From positions 13,024 to 77,023 of the forward strand of contig NZ_CP067128.1 in assembly GCF_028553725.1 (NCBI RefSeq): a stretch of 64,000 nucleotides of DNA, in the 5' to 3' direction. Shown piece by piece: positions 8,106-16,722 of the stretch. Position 1 is the stretch's first letter. The number at the start of each line of letters is the position of its first letter. A model generated the notes under the pieces. That model was given only the letters and a program-made list of their open reading frames with translations. It made no database searches and was not told the DNA's origin. A program made the translations under genes and the position numbers. This DNA is from Paracoccus alcaliphilus (GTDB lineage Bacteria > Pseudomonadota > Alphaproteobacteria > Rhodobacterales > Rhodobacteraceae).

Positions 8106-8852
8106 TACTTGGCGCGCTGAGGATTGGGTATACCGACAATGCGATTGCGGGGCCGCTACCGGGAATTCTAAAGATCTTTCAGGAGCGAATGCCTGGCATT
8201 GTCCTGCGGCCTCATCATGATGTGACGGTCTCGCAGCTCGACAAACTCGAGCGGGGCGAACTAGATTTTGGCTTTGTCACCGGGCCGATCAGCCGATCAG
8301 GCTTCGAGCAGTGTCTTGTCGAGGCCGAGCGCTTCGTCTGCGTGACTTATGACACGCACCCGCTTTCAAAGCGCTCATCCATACGAATGGAAGACCTCGC
8401 AGCCGAGAATTTCGTCCACGGCTCCGCAGCCGATTGGGAACATTTCCATTCCTACCTGATCCCGCTGTGCCGTCGTGCAGGTTTCATGCCACGCATCGTT
8501 CAGGAGGCCTTCAATTCTGCCGGCATACTCGGGCTGGTAGAATGCGGAATGGGCATCACCGTACTCACCGAAAACGTCCGAAATTTCGTTGGAGCCAATC
8601 TTGTAGTTCTGCCAATCACTGACATTTCGGAGAAATTGCAGACAGTCGCGGTCTGGCGCAGCGAGCCGAAGGAGGTCTTGAAGGAGCATTTTGTGACATT
8701 CTTAAGGGCGGAACTCTCAGCGGCGCAGGCCGCAAGAACTTCTCGACGAGACAAAAACCAATGTGACATCACCTGATGGCAGACCGAAGTTTTGCACGTA
8801 TGACAGAAACCTGTACTGCTCGCTGCCCCGCAGATGCTGCAGTTGTGCGTGC

Positions 8853-9875
8853 TCAGCTGAGGAAGTGGAGGCCTGCGACGACGAAGATGCCGAGGAAGAC
8901 GGTTTCAGCCACGATCAGGCCAATGGCGATCCCTCCGACATCGAGCATCTTGGCCAGCGAGGTTTTGATGCCCACGGCGGCAATGGCGATCAGCAGCGCC
9001 CAGCGGCTGAGAACGCCCGCCCATTCCGCCACGACGGCCGGGATCACGCCGACCGAGTTCAGCGCCGCCAAGGCCAAGAAGCCCAAAACGAACCCTGGCA
9101 ATAGCGGCGGGCGCCTGCCGCCCTCCTGGTCCGCCAGTCCGCGCGCCCGGATCACCAGCGAGAAGCACAACACCACGGGGGCCAGCATCGACACGCGGAT
9201 CAATTTGACCAAAGTCGCTGTTTCGCCTGTTTCAGGTCCTATAGAAAAACCCGCGCCGACTACTTGGGCCACGTCATGGATGGTGCCGCCCAAGAACACC
9301 CCGCTGTCGCGCGCCGTGAAGCCAAACAAGCTTGAGAGCATCGGGTAGAGAACCATTGCCACCGTGGACAGCACCGTCACCGACAGCACGGTAAAGGCCA
9401 GATCGCGTTCCGAACGTTCGTGGCGCGGCAGCACCGCGGCAATGGCCATGGCGGCCGAGGCGCCGCAGATCGCCACCGAGCCACCAGTCAGGAGCGCAAA
9501 ACGCCAGCCCCTGCCGACAAAGCGCGCCGCCACCAGCCCGAATAGAATGGTCAGCACTACGCCCGCCACCACCAGGGCGATGGCCGGACCGCCCAGCCCC
9601 GCCAGCATGTCCACGCTGATCCGCGCACCCAGCAGCGCTACCCCCAGCCGCAGCACCGTGCGCGCGGTCAGCGCCACGCCCGGCGCGGTGCGCGTGCCCT
9701 CCTCGGCCAGGAAGTTCAGCGCCAGACCCAGCAGCAGCGCCAGAAGCATGGCAGGGGCGCCGTAATGTTCCGACAGGAACTGCGCCGTCGCCGCCACCAG
9801 AACCGACACCGCAAAGCCGGGCCAACAGGATCGCGTGACCTCAAGCGCCGAGGGCGATATGTTCAGAGTCGCCAT
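8853..9875 (-). CDS. YeiH-family (UPF0324) membrane protein, putative sulfite/sulfate exporter
   Basis: A 340-residue integral membrane protein with about ten hydrophobic segments. Family motifs of the YeiH/UPF0324 putative sulfate exporters are visible: LRLGVALLGARIS, GSVAICGASAAMAIAAV and GVFLGGTIHDVAQVVGAG. It is the last gene of the leftward sulfonate operon, 8 bp after the hydrolase stop. CuyA releases sulfite from cysteate, so a cell using this route must export sulfite or sulfate. The known partners CuyZ and TauZ belong to other families, so the exporter role is inferred from context. The protein is full length. Confidence 0.78.
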   Translation of the reverse strand: MATLNISPSALEVTRSCWPGFAVSVLVAATAQFLSEHYGAPAMLLALLLGLALNFLAEEGTRTAPGVALTARTVLRLGVALLGARISVDMLAGLGGPAIALVVAGVVLTILFGLVAARFVGRGWRFALLTGGSVAICGASAAMAIAAVLPRHERSERDLAFTVLSVTVLSTVAMVLYPMLSSLFGFTARDSGVFLGGTIHDVAQVVGAGFSIGPETGETATLVKLIRVSMLAPVVLCFSLVIRARGLADQEGGRRPPLLPGFVLGFLALAALNSVGVIPAVVAEWAGVLSRWALLIAIAAVGIKTSLAKMLDVGGIAIGLIVAETVFLGIFVVAGLHFLS

Positions 9876-9883
9876 CTTGCATC

Positions 9884-10660
9884 CTATCCGGCTTTGACAG
9901 CCAGGGCCTCCGTTTCGCTGTGCATTGAGAGTTCCAGAAAATCCGACAGCAGCCGGTTGAAGATCTTGGGCTTTTCCTGGTGAACGTTGTGGGCCGCACC
10001 GGGCACCACCGCCAGCGACGCTCGCAGGATACCGCGCCAGAGCATTTCCGTCTGGCTCCAGCCATAAGAGCGGTCACAATCGCCCCACAGGACCAGCGTC
10101 GGCGCGACAATAGTCCCAAGCCGGTCGCGTCCGTCCCAGCTTTCCATTGCGGTCAGCGCGGCCAAGGCGGCCTGCGACCCGACGCGCGATGCCAGATCGG
10201 CGCAGCCGGGATAGCCAGGCGCCGCCTCGCCCGTCAGAAACCAGCTGGCGACGATGCGTTCGATTGCCGGTCCGAGGCCTTCGGACATGATACGCGCCCG
10301 CGATGCGGCGATCGGTTCGAACCGGTCCGGCAAGGCGCCCAGCGGCCCGGTGCCGTAGAGCACCAGCCGCCCGACCCGTGCCGGGGCCAAGGCGGCGATC
10401 TCTTGCGCGATCATGCCGCCCATCGAATGACCGACCAGATGAAAGGACTGGACACCCTGTTCGTCCAACTCGCGCAGGATGTCCTGCGCGAAGCCGGCGA
10501 TGCTGTCGGGGGCGGCCTCGGTGCTACGCGCGCCAAAGCCGGGCAGATCGGGCGCGATGACCCGGATCCGCCCGCCGAACCGGGCAATCTGGTCGTGCCA
10601 ATGCGCCGCGCCGCCCAGATAGCCGTGGACCAGGACAAGCGCGGAGGCAGCCTTACCCAT
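9884..10660 (-). CDS. Alpha/beta-hydrolase
   Basis: A 258-residue alpha/beta-hydrolase with the nucleophile elbow GHSMGG (Ser79), an oxyanion motif VHGYLGG near residue 11, a probable acid in WGDCDRSYGW and a catalytic His in VPGAAHNVH. The ATG at 10660 lies 3 bp after the stop of the dehydrogenase, so the genes are surely cotranscribed and probably coupled. The substrate is unknown. In this cluster it may hydrolyse an ester, amide or lactone of a sulfonate intermediate. That is inference from the neighbourhood only. Confidence 0.82.
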   Translation of the reverse strand: MGKAASALVLVHGYLGGAAHWHDQIARFGGRIRVIAPDLPGFGARSTEAAPDSIAGFAQDILRELDEQGVQSFHLVGHSMGGMIAQEIAALAPARVGRLVLYGTGPLGALPDRFEPIAASRARIMSEGLGPAIERIVASWFLTGEAAPGYPGCADLASRVGSQAALAALTAMESWDGRDRLGTIVAPTLVLWGDCDRSYGWSQTEMLWRGILRASLAVVPGAAHNVHQEKPKIFNRLLSDFLELSMHSETEALAVKAG

Positions 10661-10663
10661 GGA

Positions 10664-11977
10664 TCATCTTCCGCCCACGGCTTCGTGGACCCGATCCGCG
10701 ACGAACGTGTATTTCGCGATCCGGATGTCGGCGGTGCGGGCATGTCCTTCCATCCCCTCGAGGCGCGAGATGCGGGCCGTCGCCTCGGCCAGCGGCAGGA
10801 CGGCGTCGGCGCGGGCCCGTTGCCAGGTGACCAGCTTCATGTACTTGTGGACCGAAAGGCCTCCGGTATAGCGCGCGGCCCCTGAGGTCGGCAGGACGTG
10901 GTTGGTGCCCGAAGCCTTGTCGCCGAAGGCCACCGTCGTCTCCTCGCCCAGAAACAGTGAGCCATAGCAGGACAGCCGCCCCAGCCACCAGTCCAGATCG
11001 CGTGCCTGCACGTGCAGATGCTCGGGCGCGATCCGGTCGGACAGGGCGGCCATGTCCTCTCGGCTGTCGCACAGGAACACCTCGGCATAGTCGCGCCAAG
11101 CGGCCTCGGCATTGCGGCCGTTCATCTCGGGCAAGCTGGCGATCAGTGCGGGAACGCGCGCGATCACCGCTTCGGCCAGGGCGCGATCGTCGGTGATCAG
11201 CCAGACCGGCGAGTTGTAGCCATGCTCGGCCTGACCGACGAGATCCCAGGCCACGAATTCGGGATCGGCGCTGTCGTCGGCGATGATCAGGCTGTCGGTC
11301 GGCCCGGCGAACATATCGATGCCGACCTGGCCGAACAGCAGGCGCTTGGCCTCAGCGACGAACTGGTTACCCGGGCCGACCAGGATGTCGGCCTTGGGCA
11401 AGCCAAACAGGCCGTTGGCCATCGCGGCGACGCCCTGCACCCCGCCCATGGCCAGGATCGTGTCGGCCCCACAGAGGTCCGCCGTATAGACGATGGCGGG
11501 GTGGATGCCCCTGCCCTTCTGCGGCGGCGAGCAGGCGACGATGTGATGGCAGCCCGCGACCTTGGCCGTGGTCACCGTCATCATAGCGGACGCGATATGG
11601 GCATAACGCCCCCCCGGCACATAGCATCCGGCCGCATTGCAGGGGATCGCCCGCTGGCCCGCGAACAGGCCAGGCCTCAGTTCCACCTCGAAATCGCCGA
11701 TCGTCGCCTTCTGGGCCTCGGCGAAGGTGCGGATGTTCTCATAGGCGTAGCGGATGTCGTCCTTGAGCTGCGGGCTGACCTCGTCCGCCGCCGCGGCGAT
11801 CTCGTCGCGGGTCAGGATCAGGTTGCCTTCGTAGCCGTCGAACTGCCGGGCATAGCGGCGGGCGGCCTCTTCACCACTGGCCTCGATCTCGGCCAGGATC
11901 GTGCGGACAGTCTGTTCGATATCGGCGGCGTCCGTGGCCACGCTACGCGCGGCAGTCTTGAGCTGGGTCACGCCCAT
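10664..11977 (-). CDS. hpsN: HpsN-type sulfopropanediol 3-dehydrogenase (histidinol-dehydrogenase family)
   Basis: A 437-residue member of the HisD superfamily. I start at MGVTQLKTAA (11977), which has GGAG seven bases upstream; a longer frame would overlap the permease gene. Landmarks are [46 protein letters not shown] and GTNHVLPTSGAARYTGG. The opening after CYVPGG and the SVHKYMK tail fit HpsN, which oxidises 2,3-dihydroxypropane-1-sulfonate to sulfolactate with NAD, better than true HisD, and no his genes are nearby. It sits between a TauABC-type transporter and a hydrolase, upstream of CuyA products. A second paralogue lies at 31201-32532. Confidence 0.75.
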   Translation of the reverse strand: MGVTQLKTAARSVATDAADIEQTVRTILAEIEASGEEAARRYARQFDGYEGNLILTRDEIAAAADEVSPQLKDDIRYAYENIRTFAEAQKATIGDFEVELRPGLFAGQRAIPCNAAGCYVPGGRYAHIASAMMTVTTAKVAGCHHIVACSPPQKGRGIHPAIVYTADLCGADTILAMGGVQGVAAMANGLFGLPKADILVGPGNQFVAEAKRLLFGQVGIDMFAGPTDSLIIADDSADPEFVAWDLVGQAEHGYNSPVWLITDDRALAEAVIARVPALIASLPEMNGRNAEAAWRDYAEVFLCDSREDMAALSDRIAPEHLHVQARDLDWWLGRLSCYGSLFLGEETTVAFGDKASGTNHVLPTSGAARYTGGLSVHKYMKLVTWQRARADAVLPLAEATARISRLEGMEGHARTADIRIAKYTFVADRVHEAVGGR

Positions 11978-12024
11978 CTTCGGCTCCTTCAGGTCGGTTG
12001 TGTCGGTTGGCAGAGGGACGACGG

Positions 12025-12903
12025 CTACATCTTGCCCTTCCACGGCACCAAGCGCCGTTCGAGGAACCGCATCAGCAGGTCGAAAGCATAGGCGATAGCC
12101 GCGATCACGAAGATCCCCATGATCACCGTCGAGGTCTGCAGGAACTGCGAGGCGCTGAGCACCATGTAGCCGATGCCCTTTGTCGCCGCGACCATCTCGG
12201 CGGCGACCAGCGTCGTCCAGCCAAAGCCGATGCCGATGCGCATGGCTGTCAGGATCTCGGGCATCGCCGAGGGCAGGATGACGTGGCGCAGCACCTGCCA
12301 GCGCGAGGCGCCAAAGGAATAGGCCGCGTGGATCTGTTCGATGGCGGCCGATCGGACTCCGGCCCGCGCCCCAAGGGCAATGGGGGCGAAAACCGACAAG
12401 AAGATCAGCAGCACCTTCGAGGTCTCGCCGATGCCGAACCAGATGATCATCAGCGGCAGATAGGCCAGCGGCGGGACCGGACGATAGATCTCGATCGGGG
12501 GATCAAAGATGCCCCGCATGATCGGACTCATGCCCATCGCCAGCCCCAGCGGGATGCCAATTGCGCAGGCTAACAGGAAAGCGCCGAAAACGCGCGCGGT
12601 CGAGATCAGGATATGCTGCCAGAGCGGTGCGCCGGTAAAGCCGTTGACCCAGACATCGACGAACTTCTGTACGATTGAGTGCGGCGAGGGCACAAACAGT
12701 GGCTTGACCAGCCCTGTGGCGGTCACCGCCCACCAGACGAAGATCAGCGCCACGATTGTTGCAACGCTGAGCCAGGTGGTATTGCCTTGCCCGGGCACGC
12801 CGTAGGTTTCTCCGGGCCGAGTCGCCCGGGCTCGGGAAAAGGTCGAGAAGAGGCTAGTACGTGGTTTGCGAAGATGGGGGGCCATGGTGCTCTGATCGGT
12901 CAT
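12025..12903 (-). CDS. tauC: TauC/SsuC-type ABC transporter permease
   Basis: A 292-residue permease of the nitrate/taurine/sulfonate ABC class with about six membrane segments. A cytoplasmic N-terminus precedes the first segment (LSVATIVALIFVWWAVTA). The ATPase-docking EAA loop lies around HAAYSFGASRWQVLRHVILP. The start at 12903 overlaps the last four bases of the ATPase gene, so the two are coupled. With TauA- and TauB-like genes in the same operon it forms an importer for a small sulfonate. The exact substrate (cysteate, dihydroxypropanesulfonate or taurine) cannot be read from sequence. Confidence 0.88.
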   Translation of the reverse strand: MTDQSTMAPHLRKPRTSLFSTFSRARATRPGETYGVPGQGNTTWLSVATIVALIFVWWAVTATGLVKPLFVPSPHSIVQKFVDVWVNGFTGAPLWQHILISTARVFGAFLLACAIGIPLGLAMGMSPIMRGIFDPPIEIYRPVPPLAYLPLMIIWFGIGETSKVLLIFLSVFAPIALGARAGVRSAAIEQIHAAYSFGASRWQVLRHVILPSAMPEILTAMRIGIGFGWTTLVAAEMVAATKGIGYMVLSASQFLQTSTVIMGIFVIAAIAYAFDLLMRFLERRLVPWKGKM

Positions 12904-13685
12904 GCGACCTGCTCCTCGTCGGCGAAGATGATGCGCAGCACCTCCTCGCGCAGTTCGATGAACTCGCGAGATGCCTTGACCTGACGGGCGGGAACCCCAT
13001 CCAGAAAGCGTCGCGAGAACGGAAGGTCGAAACGGTAGGTAATACGGCCTGGGCGCGGCGACATGACAATCAGCTTGGTTCCCATAAACAATGCCTCCTC
13101 GACACTGTGGGTAATCAGGAAGACTGTCTTGCCGGTGTCCTTCCAGATCTTCAGGATCAGCTCCTGCGCACGTTCCCGGGTGAGAGCGTCAAGTGCCCCG
13201 AGCGGCTCGTCCATCAGCAGGATTTTGGGATCGCAGGTCAGTGCCCGAGCGATCCCAACGCGCTGTTGCATGCCACCAGACAGCGCATAGACGGGCGATT
13301 TCTCGAAACCTGACAGGCCCAGAAGCGCGATGAAGCGGTCAGCGACTGCATCGGCTGCTGAGCCTTTGCCTTGCAGCTTCAGCCCGAAGGCGACATTGTC
13401 GCGCACATTGAGCCAAGGCAGCAGAGCGTGCTTCTGAAACACGACAGAGCGGTCGGCGCCCGGTCCAGCGACGTCACTGCCGTCTAGCACGATTTTGCCC
13501 GTAGAGGGCGACAAAAAGCCTGCGATCAGGTTGAGCAGCGTCGACTTACCGCAACCCGACGCCCCCAGGGCGACGACGAAGTCGTGTTCGTCCACGTCCA
13601 AGTTGATGTTGCTGAGAGCCTCGACAGGCGCCCGGCCGGCCTGCGCCGGATAGATGACTGATGCGTTGCGAATTTCCAGTGCCAT
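12900..13685 (-). CDS. tauB: TauB/SsuB-type ABC transporter ATPase
   Basis: I place the start at MALEIRNASV (13685), preceded by the ribosome site AAGGAAGG, giving 261 residues. Walker A is GASGCGKST (residues 41-49), the signature is LSGGMQQRVGIARAL (about 136-150), and Walker B is ILLMDEPLGALD (about 156-167). The H-loop is ITHSVEEAL. It energises the permease encoded next to it. The length and the C-terminal PARQVKASREF region fit taurine/sulfonate ATPases. Confidence 0.92.
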   Translation of the reverse strand: MALEIRNASVIYPAQAGRAPVEALSNINLDVDEHDFVVALGASGCGKSTLLNLIAGFLSPSTGKIVLDGSDVAGPGADRSVVFQKHALLPWLNVRDNVAFGLKLQGKGSAADAVADRFIALLGLSGFEKSPVYALSGGMQQRVGIARALTCDPKILLMDEPLGALDALTRERAQELILKIWKDTGKTVFLITHSVEEALFMGTKLIVMSPRPGRITYRFDLPFSRRFLDGVPARQVKASREFIELREEVLRIIFADEEQVA

Positions 13686-13741
13686 TCGACTGCCTTCCTT
13701 TCCTGCGCGCCAGCCCCGCCGGGCGCGGATGAGTTGAGGGG

Positions 13742-14731
13742 TTACTTCGCGACCGACAGAAAGTCGGCCGTGACGAAAGGCGTGTAATCGTCGCTGGCGC
13801 TGTCGATCCGGCCAGCTTCCTTTAGAAACTCGGCCGTGGACTTCAGCGCTTCCGCGATACCCCCACCCAGCCATTCGGGCTTGGCCTGCTCAGCGGCGGG
13901 CAGGAAGGAATAGCCCTCAAGGATCGCGGGCACCTGCGCAGGATCGGCGCCGGTATAGCTGGCGATGGTCTGGACTTCGGGGCTGTCCGGGGTCCAGGCG
14001 GCCGCGTTGTCCAGATAGGCCTGGTTGGCCGCATCGACGGTCTGCACGAAGGCCTGCAACGCCTCCTTGTTTTCGGCGGCGAAATCCGTGTTCACCACCC
14101 AGCCGTCAAAGGTCGGATAGCCCCAGCCTGCCGTTTCGTCGGCACCAACCAGCCGCGTGCCAGTTTGCAGGATTTCTTCTTGCACCGGTTGCCAGATAAA
14201 GGCGGCGTCGATGGCTTCCTGCTGCCAAGCGGCAGCGATCTGGTCGGGCGGCATGGACATGATGGTCACGTCATTGCTGCCCAGTTCGGCATGGGCTAGG
14301 GCCCCCATTAGCGAAAAATGTGCCGTCGATCCGACCGGCACCGCGATGCGCTTACCCTTGAGATCGGCCAGCGTCTCAATGCCCGAACCATTGCGCACGA
14401 TCAGGCTTTCGGCGGTGCCGATCACTTGCGCCAGCATGAACATCTGAAGATCCACACCCTGAGTGGCGGCGATCGCCAGCGGCGAGGAACCCAGTTCCGC
14501 CAGCTTGATGTCGCCCGACGCCATGGCGGCGATCACGTCGGCGCCCGAGGCGAACTTGCGCCACTCCACGTCCCAGCTGGTGGCATCTGAGAATTTGCCC
14601 TCCGCCGCGGCGACCTGCATCGGGGTGGGGTTTCCGAAGTGACCGATCACGACGGTCTCGGCACCGGCGGCGCCGGCCAGGGCCAGCAGTGCGGCGGTGG
14701 TCGTCAGCGTTCTACAAAAATATCCAAGCAT
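13742..14731 (-). CDS. tauA: TauA-type periplasmic sulfonate-binding protein
   Basis: A 329-residue secreted binding protein. A signal peptide (LTTTAALLALAGAAGA, cleavage before ETVVIG) follows the ATG at 14731, which has GGGAAAAGAG just upstream. The body has the fold of the NMT1/TauA/SsuA class: ELGSSPLAIAATQGVDL, LADLKGKRIAVPVGSTAHF and AFIWQPVQ. It should capture the sulfonate in the periplasm for the TauBC pair downstream. A close paralogue lies at 20921-21907 without a permease of its own, so both may feed one importer. Confidence 0.9.
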   Translation of the reverse strand: MLGYFCRTLTTTAALLALAGAAGAETVVIGHFGNPTPMQVAAAEGKFSDATSWDVEWRKFASGADVIAAMASGDIKLAELGSSPLAIAATQGVDLQMFMLAQVIGTAESLIVRNGSGIETLADLKGKRIAVPVGSTAHFSLMGALAHAELGSNDVTIMSMPPDQIAAAWQQEAIDAAFIWQPVQEEILQTGTRLVGADETAGWGYPTFDGWVVNTDFAAENKEALQAFVQTVDAANQAYLDNAAAWTPDSPEVQTIASYTGADPAQVPAILEGYSFLPAAEQAKPEWLGGGIAEALKSTAEFLKEAGRIDSASDDYTPFVTADFLSVAK

Positions 14732-14770
14732 CTCTTTTCCCTGTTGTTGGTTGAATCCGTGGCGCGCCGC

Positions 14771-15514
14771 TCATGTGACGGCGGACGCTGCCATTTTGTC
14801 CTTGGTCCGGACGTGATCCGGGCCAAGCGCAAATTCGACGATGCCGTCGACTAGGACATCCAGTGTGTCCAACGTGTCGGCTTGTTCCGCCGCCGCATGC
14901 GCGATCAGCGAAAATTCCGTGCAGGCAACAAGCTGCACCCCTGCCCCCTGGCCCGCAAGATCTGCGGCGGCTGCACCCAACGTCGCCGCGGCGGCCGCGG
15001 AAGGTCCCGCTGCCTTGATCTGCCGGATTGCCTCCAGCAGCGCCGGCTGATCGGTCGGATAGGCCGCACTGGCGCCGTGCCGGGCTAGGGCCGCGTCGAA
15101 GATGCCGATCTGGCGCAGCGCGGGCGATCCCAGAATCCCAATTCGCGCACCCTGGCCTGCCCGGGCCACGGCCAGGGCGGCCGACCGGTCCACCATGTCG
15201 ATGAAGGGGATCGTCACCGCCGCGCGGATGACAGGGGCATAGTGATGGGCAGTGTTGCAAGGCATCGCAAGCGCCGCAACGCCCGCCTGTTCCAGACCGC
15301 AGGCCATTTGTGCGAGCACCGGCCCGGGATCGGCGCCGCGCCCCTCGATCAACCGCGCAATGCGCGAGGGCACCTGCGGGTTCATGTCCACCAGCAGCGG
15401 GATATGGTCGAAATCGTCCCGCGCGGGGGTCGCGGCGATCAGGCGCGACATCAGCTCGACCGTGGCTTCGGGACCCATGCCGCCCAGGATGCCGATCCGG
15501 CGCGGCCCGCTCAT
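14771..15514 (-). CDS. Aspartate/glutamate-racemase family protein, possible cysteate racemase
   Basis: A 247-residue member of the cofactor-independent Asp/Glu racemase family. It opens with RIGILGGMGPEATVELMSRL and carries both catalytic cysteines, Cys86 in MPCNTAHHY and Cys198 in VACTEFSL. The start at 15514 overlaps the aminotransferase stop as ATGA. The other operon genes act on cysteate, which is aspartate with the side-chain carboxylate replaced by sulfonate. I therefore suggest that it interconverts L- and D-cysteate so that either enantiomer can reach CuyA. That substrate is inference; the fold and catalytic residues are directly visible. Confidence 0.85.
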   Translation of the reverse strand: MSGPRRIGILGGMGPEATVELMSRLIAATPARDDFDHIPLLVDMNPQVPSRIARLIEGRGADPGPVLAQMACGLEQAGVAALAMPCNTAHHYAPVIRAAVTIPFIDMVDRSAALAVARAGQGARIGILGSPALRQIGIFDAALARHGASAAYPTDQPALLEAIRQIKAAGPSAAAAATLGAAAADLAGQGAGVQLVACTEFSLIAHAAAEQADTLDTLDVLVDGIVEFALGPDHVRTKDKMAASAVT

Positions 15515-16719
15515 GGATGCGCCTCGGGGACAAGGTGGGCGGCGCCGGCGGCGATGATCTCGCCGATCTGCGTGCAATCCTCTAGGGTGAAGGTCAGCGG
15601 CAGGCGCATGTCGAATAGCCCCGCCAGGATTGCGTCGGTGCGCGGCAGCGCCTGCGGCTCGACATAGCGCCAGCTGTGATGAGCCGAGGTGAAGCCCACG
15701 GGCTCGTCAGCGCCGAACCATTTCAGTTCTACCCCCAAGTCGGCCGCGTCGGCGACAAAGTGGCGGGCGGCCTCGGTGCTGATGCCGGGAATGCGGAACT
15801 GGATCGAGCTGCCGACGAACCCTTCCTCGGGCGGGCGGTGCGGCAGCACCAGCTGCGGCGCACGGGCCAGGCTGCGGGCCACCGCGTCATAGCGCGCGTT
15901 CCAGCGACGCACCGCATCGTCGATCCGGGCCAGCTGCGGGCGCAGCAGCGCGGCGCGCAGGTTGTCCATGCGGGCCGACTGGTTTGGCACGTCCAGCAGG
16001 GCGGCCTGGAAATGGCTCTCCTCCGGCGCGGCCCCATGGCGGGCGTACAGCATGTACGAGCCCGACAGCAGGATCGCACGGGCCATGAAGTCCGGATCGT
16101 CCGAGACGAGGATCCCCCCCTCGCCCGAGTTCAGGTGCTTGTAGGTCTGGGTGCTAAAAGCCCCGGCAAGCCCGAAGGAACCGCTGCGCCGCCCGCGCCA
16201 GCGCGCGCCCTGGGTGTGCGCGCAGTCCTCAATCAGCGCAGCCCCCGCCGCCGCGCAGATCGCCGCCAGCCGGTCCATGTCGCACAGATGCCCGCGCATG
16301 TGCGAGGCCATCACCGCCGCCGGCCGGTGCCGCGCGATCCTGGCTTCGAGATCATCCAGATCGAGGCACAGGTTCTCGTCGATCTCGACCAGCACCGGAC
16401 GCGCGCCGACGGCGACGATGGCCCCCGGCACCGGGGCCAGGGTGAAGCCATTGGTCAGGACCGTGTCGCCGAGCCCGATGCCCGCCGCACGCAGCGCAAT
16501 GCGCAGCGCCGCCCCGCCCGAGGCGCAAGCCAACGCAAAGCGGCTGCCCTGCCAGGCGGCAACCTCCCGTTCCAGGGCCGCGGCCTGCGATTCCTCGCCA
16601 GGAGCGGTGTTGTAGCGGTGCAGCCGGCCCGTCTGCATGACCTCGACCGCGGCGGCGATCGCATCTTCGGGGATCGGTTCCTGCTGAGTGAAGCTGCGGG
16701 TGAAGGGCCGGATCGCCAT
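15511..16719 (-). CDS. DegT/DnrJ/EryC1/StrS-family PLP aminotransferase
   Basis: A 402-residue fold-type I PLP enzyme. The cofactor lysine is Lys194 in STQTYKHLNSGEGG, and Asp165 in IEDCAH should contact the pyridine nitrogen. Its start is 3 bp after the cuyA stop and its end overlaps the racemase gene, so it is cotranscribed with both. Most family members aminate keto-sugars, but here the partners are a cysteate lyase, a racemase and a sulfonate importer. A transaminase between sulfopyruvate-like and cysteate-like compounds, or one acting on another amino-sulfonate, is plausible but unproven. Confidence 0.82.
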   Translation of the reverse strand: MAIRPFTRSFTQQEPIPEDAIAAAVEVMQTGRLHRYNTAPGEESQAAALEREVAAWQGSRFALACASGGAALRIALRAAGIGLGDTVLTNGFTLAPVPGAIVAVGARPVLVEIDENLCLDLDDLEARIARHRPAAVMASHMRGHLCDMDRLAAICAAAGAALIEDCAHTQGARWRGRRSGSFGLAGAFSTQTYKHLNSGEGGILVSDDPDFMARAILLSGSYMLYARHGAAPEESHFQAALLDVPNQSARMDNLRAALLRPQLARIDDAVRRWNARYDAVARSLARAPQLVLPHRPPEEGFVGSSIQFRIPGISTEAARHFVADAADLGVELKWFGADEPVGFTSAHHSWRYVEPQALPRTDAILAGLFDMRLPLTFTLEDCTQIGEIIAAGAAHLVPEAHP

Positions 16720-16722
16720 GGT

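Larger units (their letters stand above)
5434..8776 (+). pseudogene. LysR-family regulator, frameshifted and interrupted by an IS66 element
   Basis: The effector-binding domain of a LysR regulator reads from 8098 to 8776 (LRIGYTDNAIAGPLPGILKI to the stop). Upstream of the IS66 element at 5572-8097 the frame continues leftwards as ITALEHTVEKTRAAHNG, joining exactly across the 8-bp target duplication to LLGALRIGYT. Further left, a piece resembling the end of the DNA-binding domain (GTPRRKPEINGAQP, 5455-5500) lies in a different frame, and the helix-turn-helix itself is absent. The regulator is dead. It probably once controlled the adjacent exporter or sulfonate operon. Confidence 0.7.

Noticed and set aside
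10664..11977. Histidinol dehydrogenase of histidine synthesis
   Set aside because: The fold is shared, but there are no other his genes, two paralogues exist, both are inside catabolic operons, and the C-terminal active-site region fits HpsN-like enzymes better.
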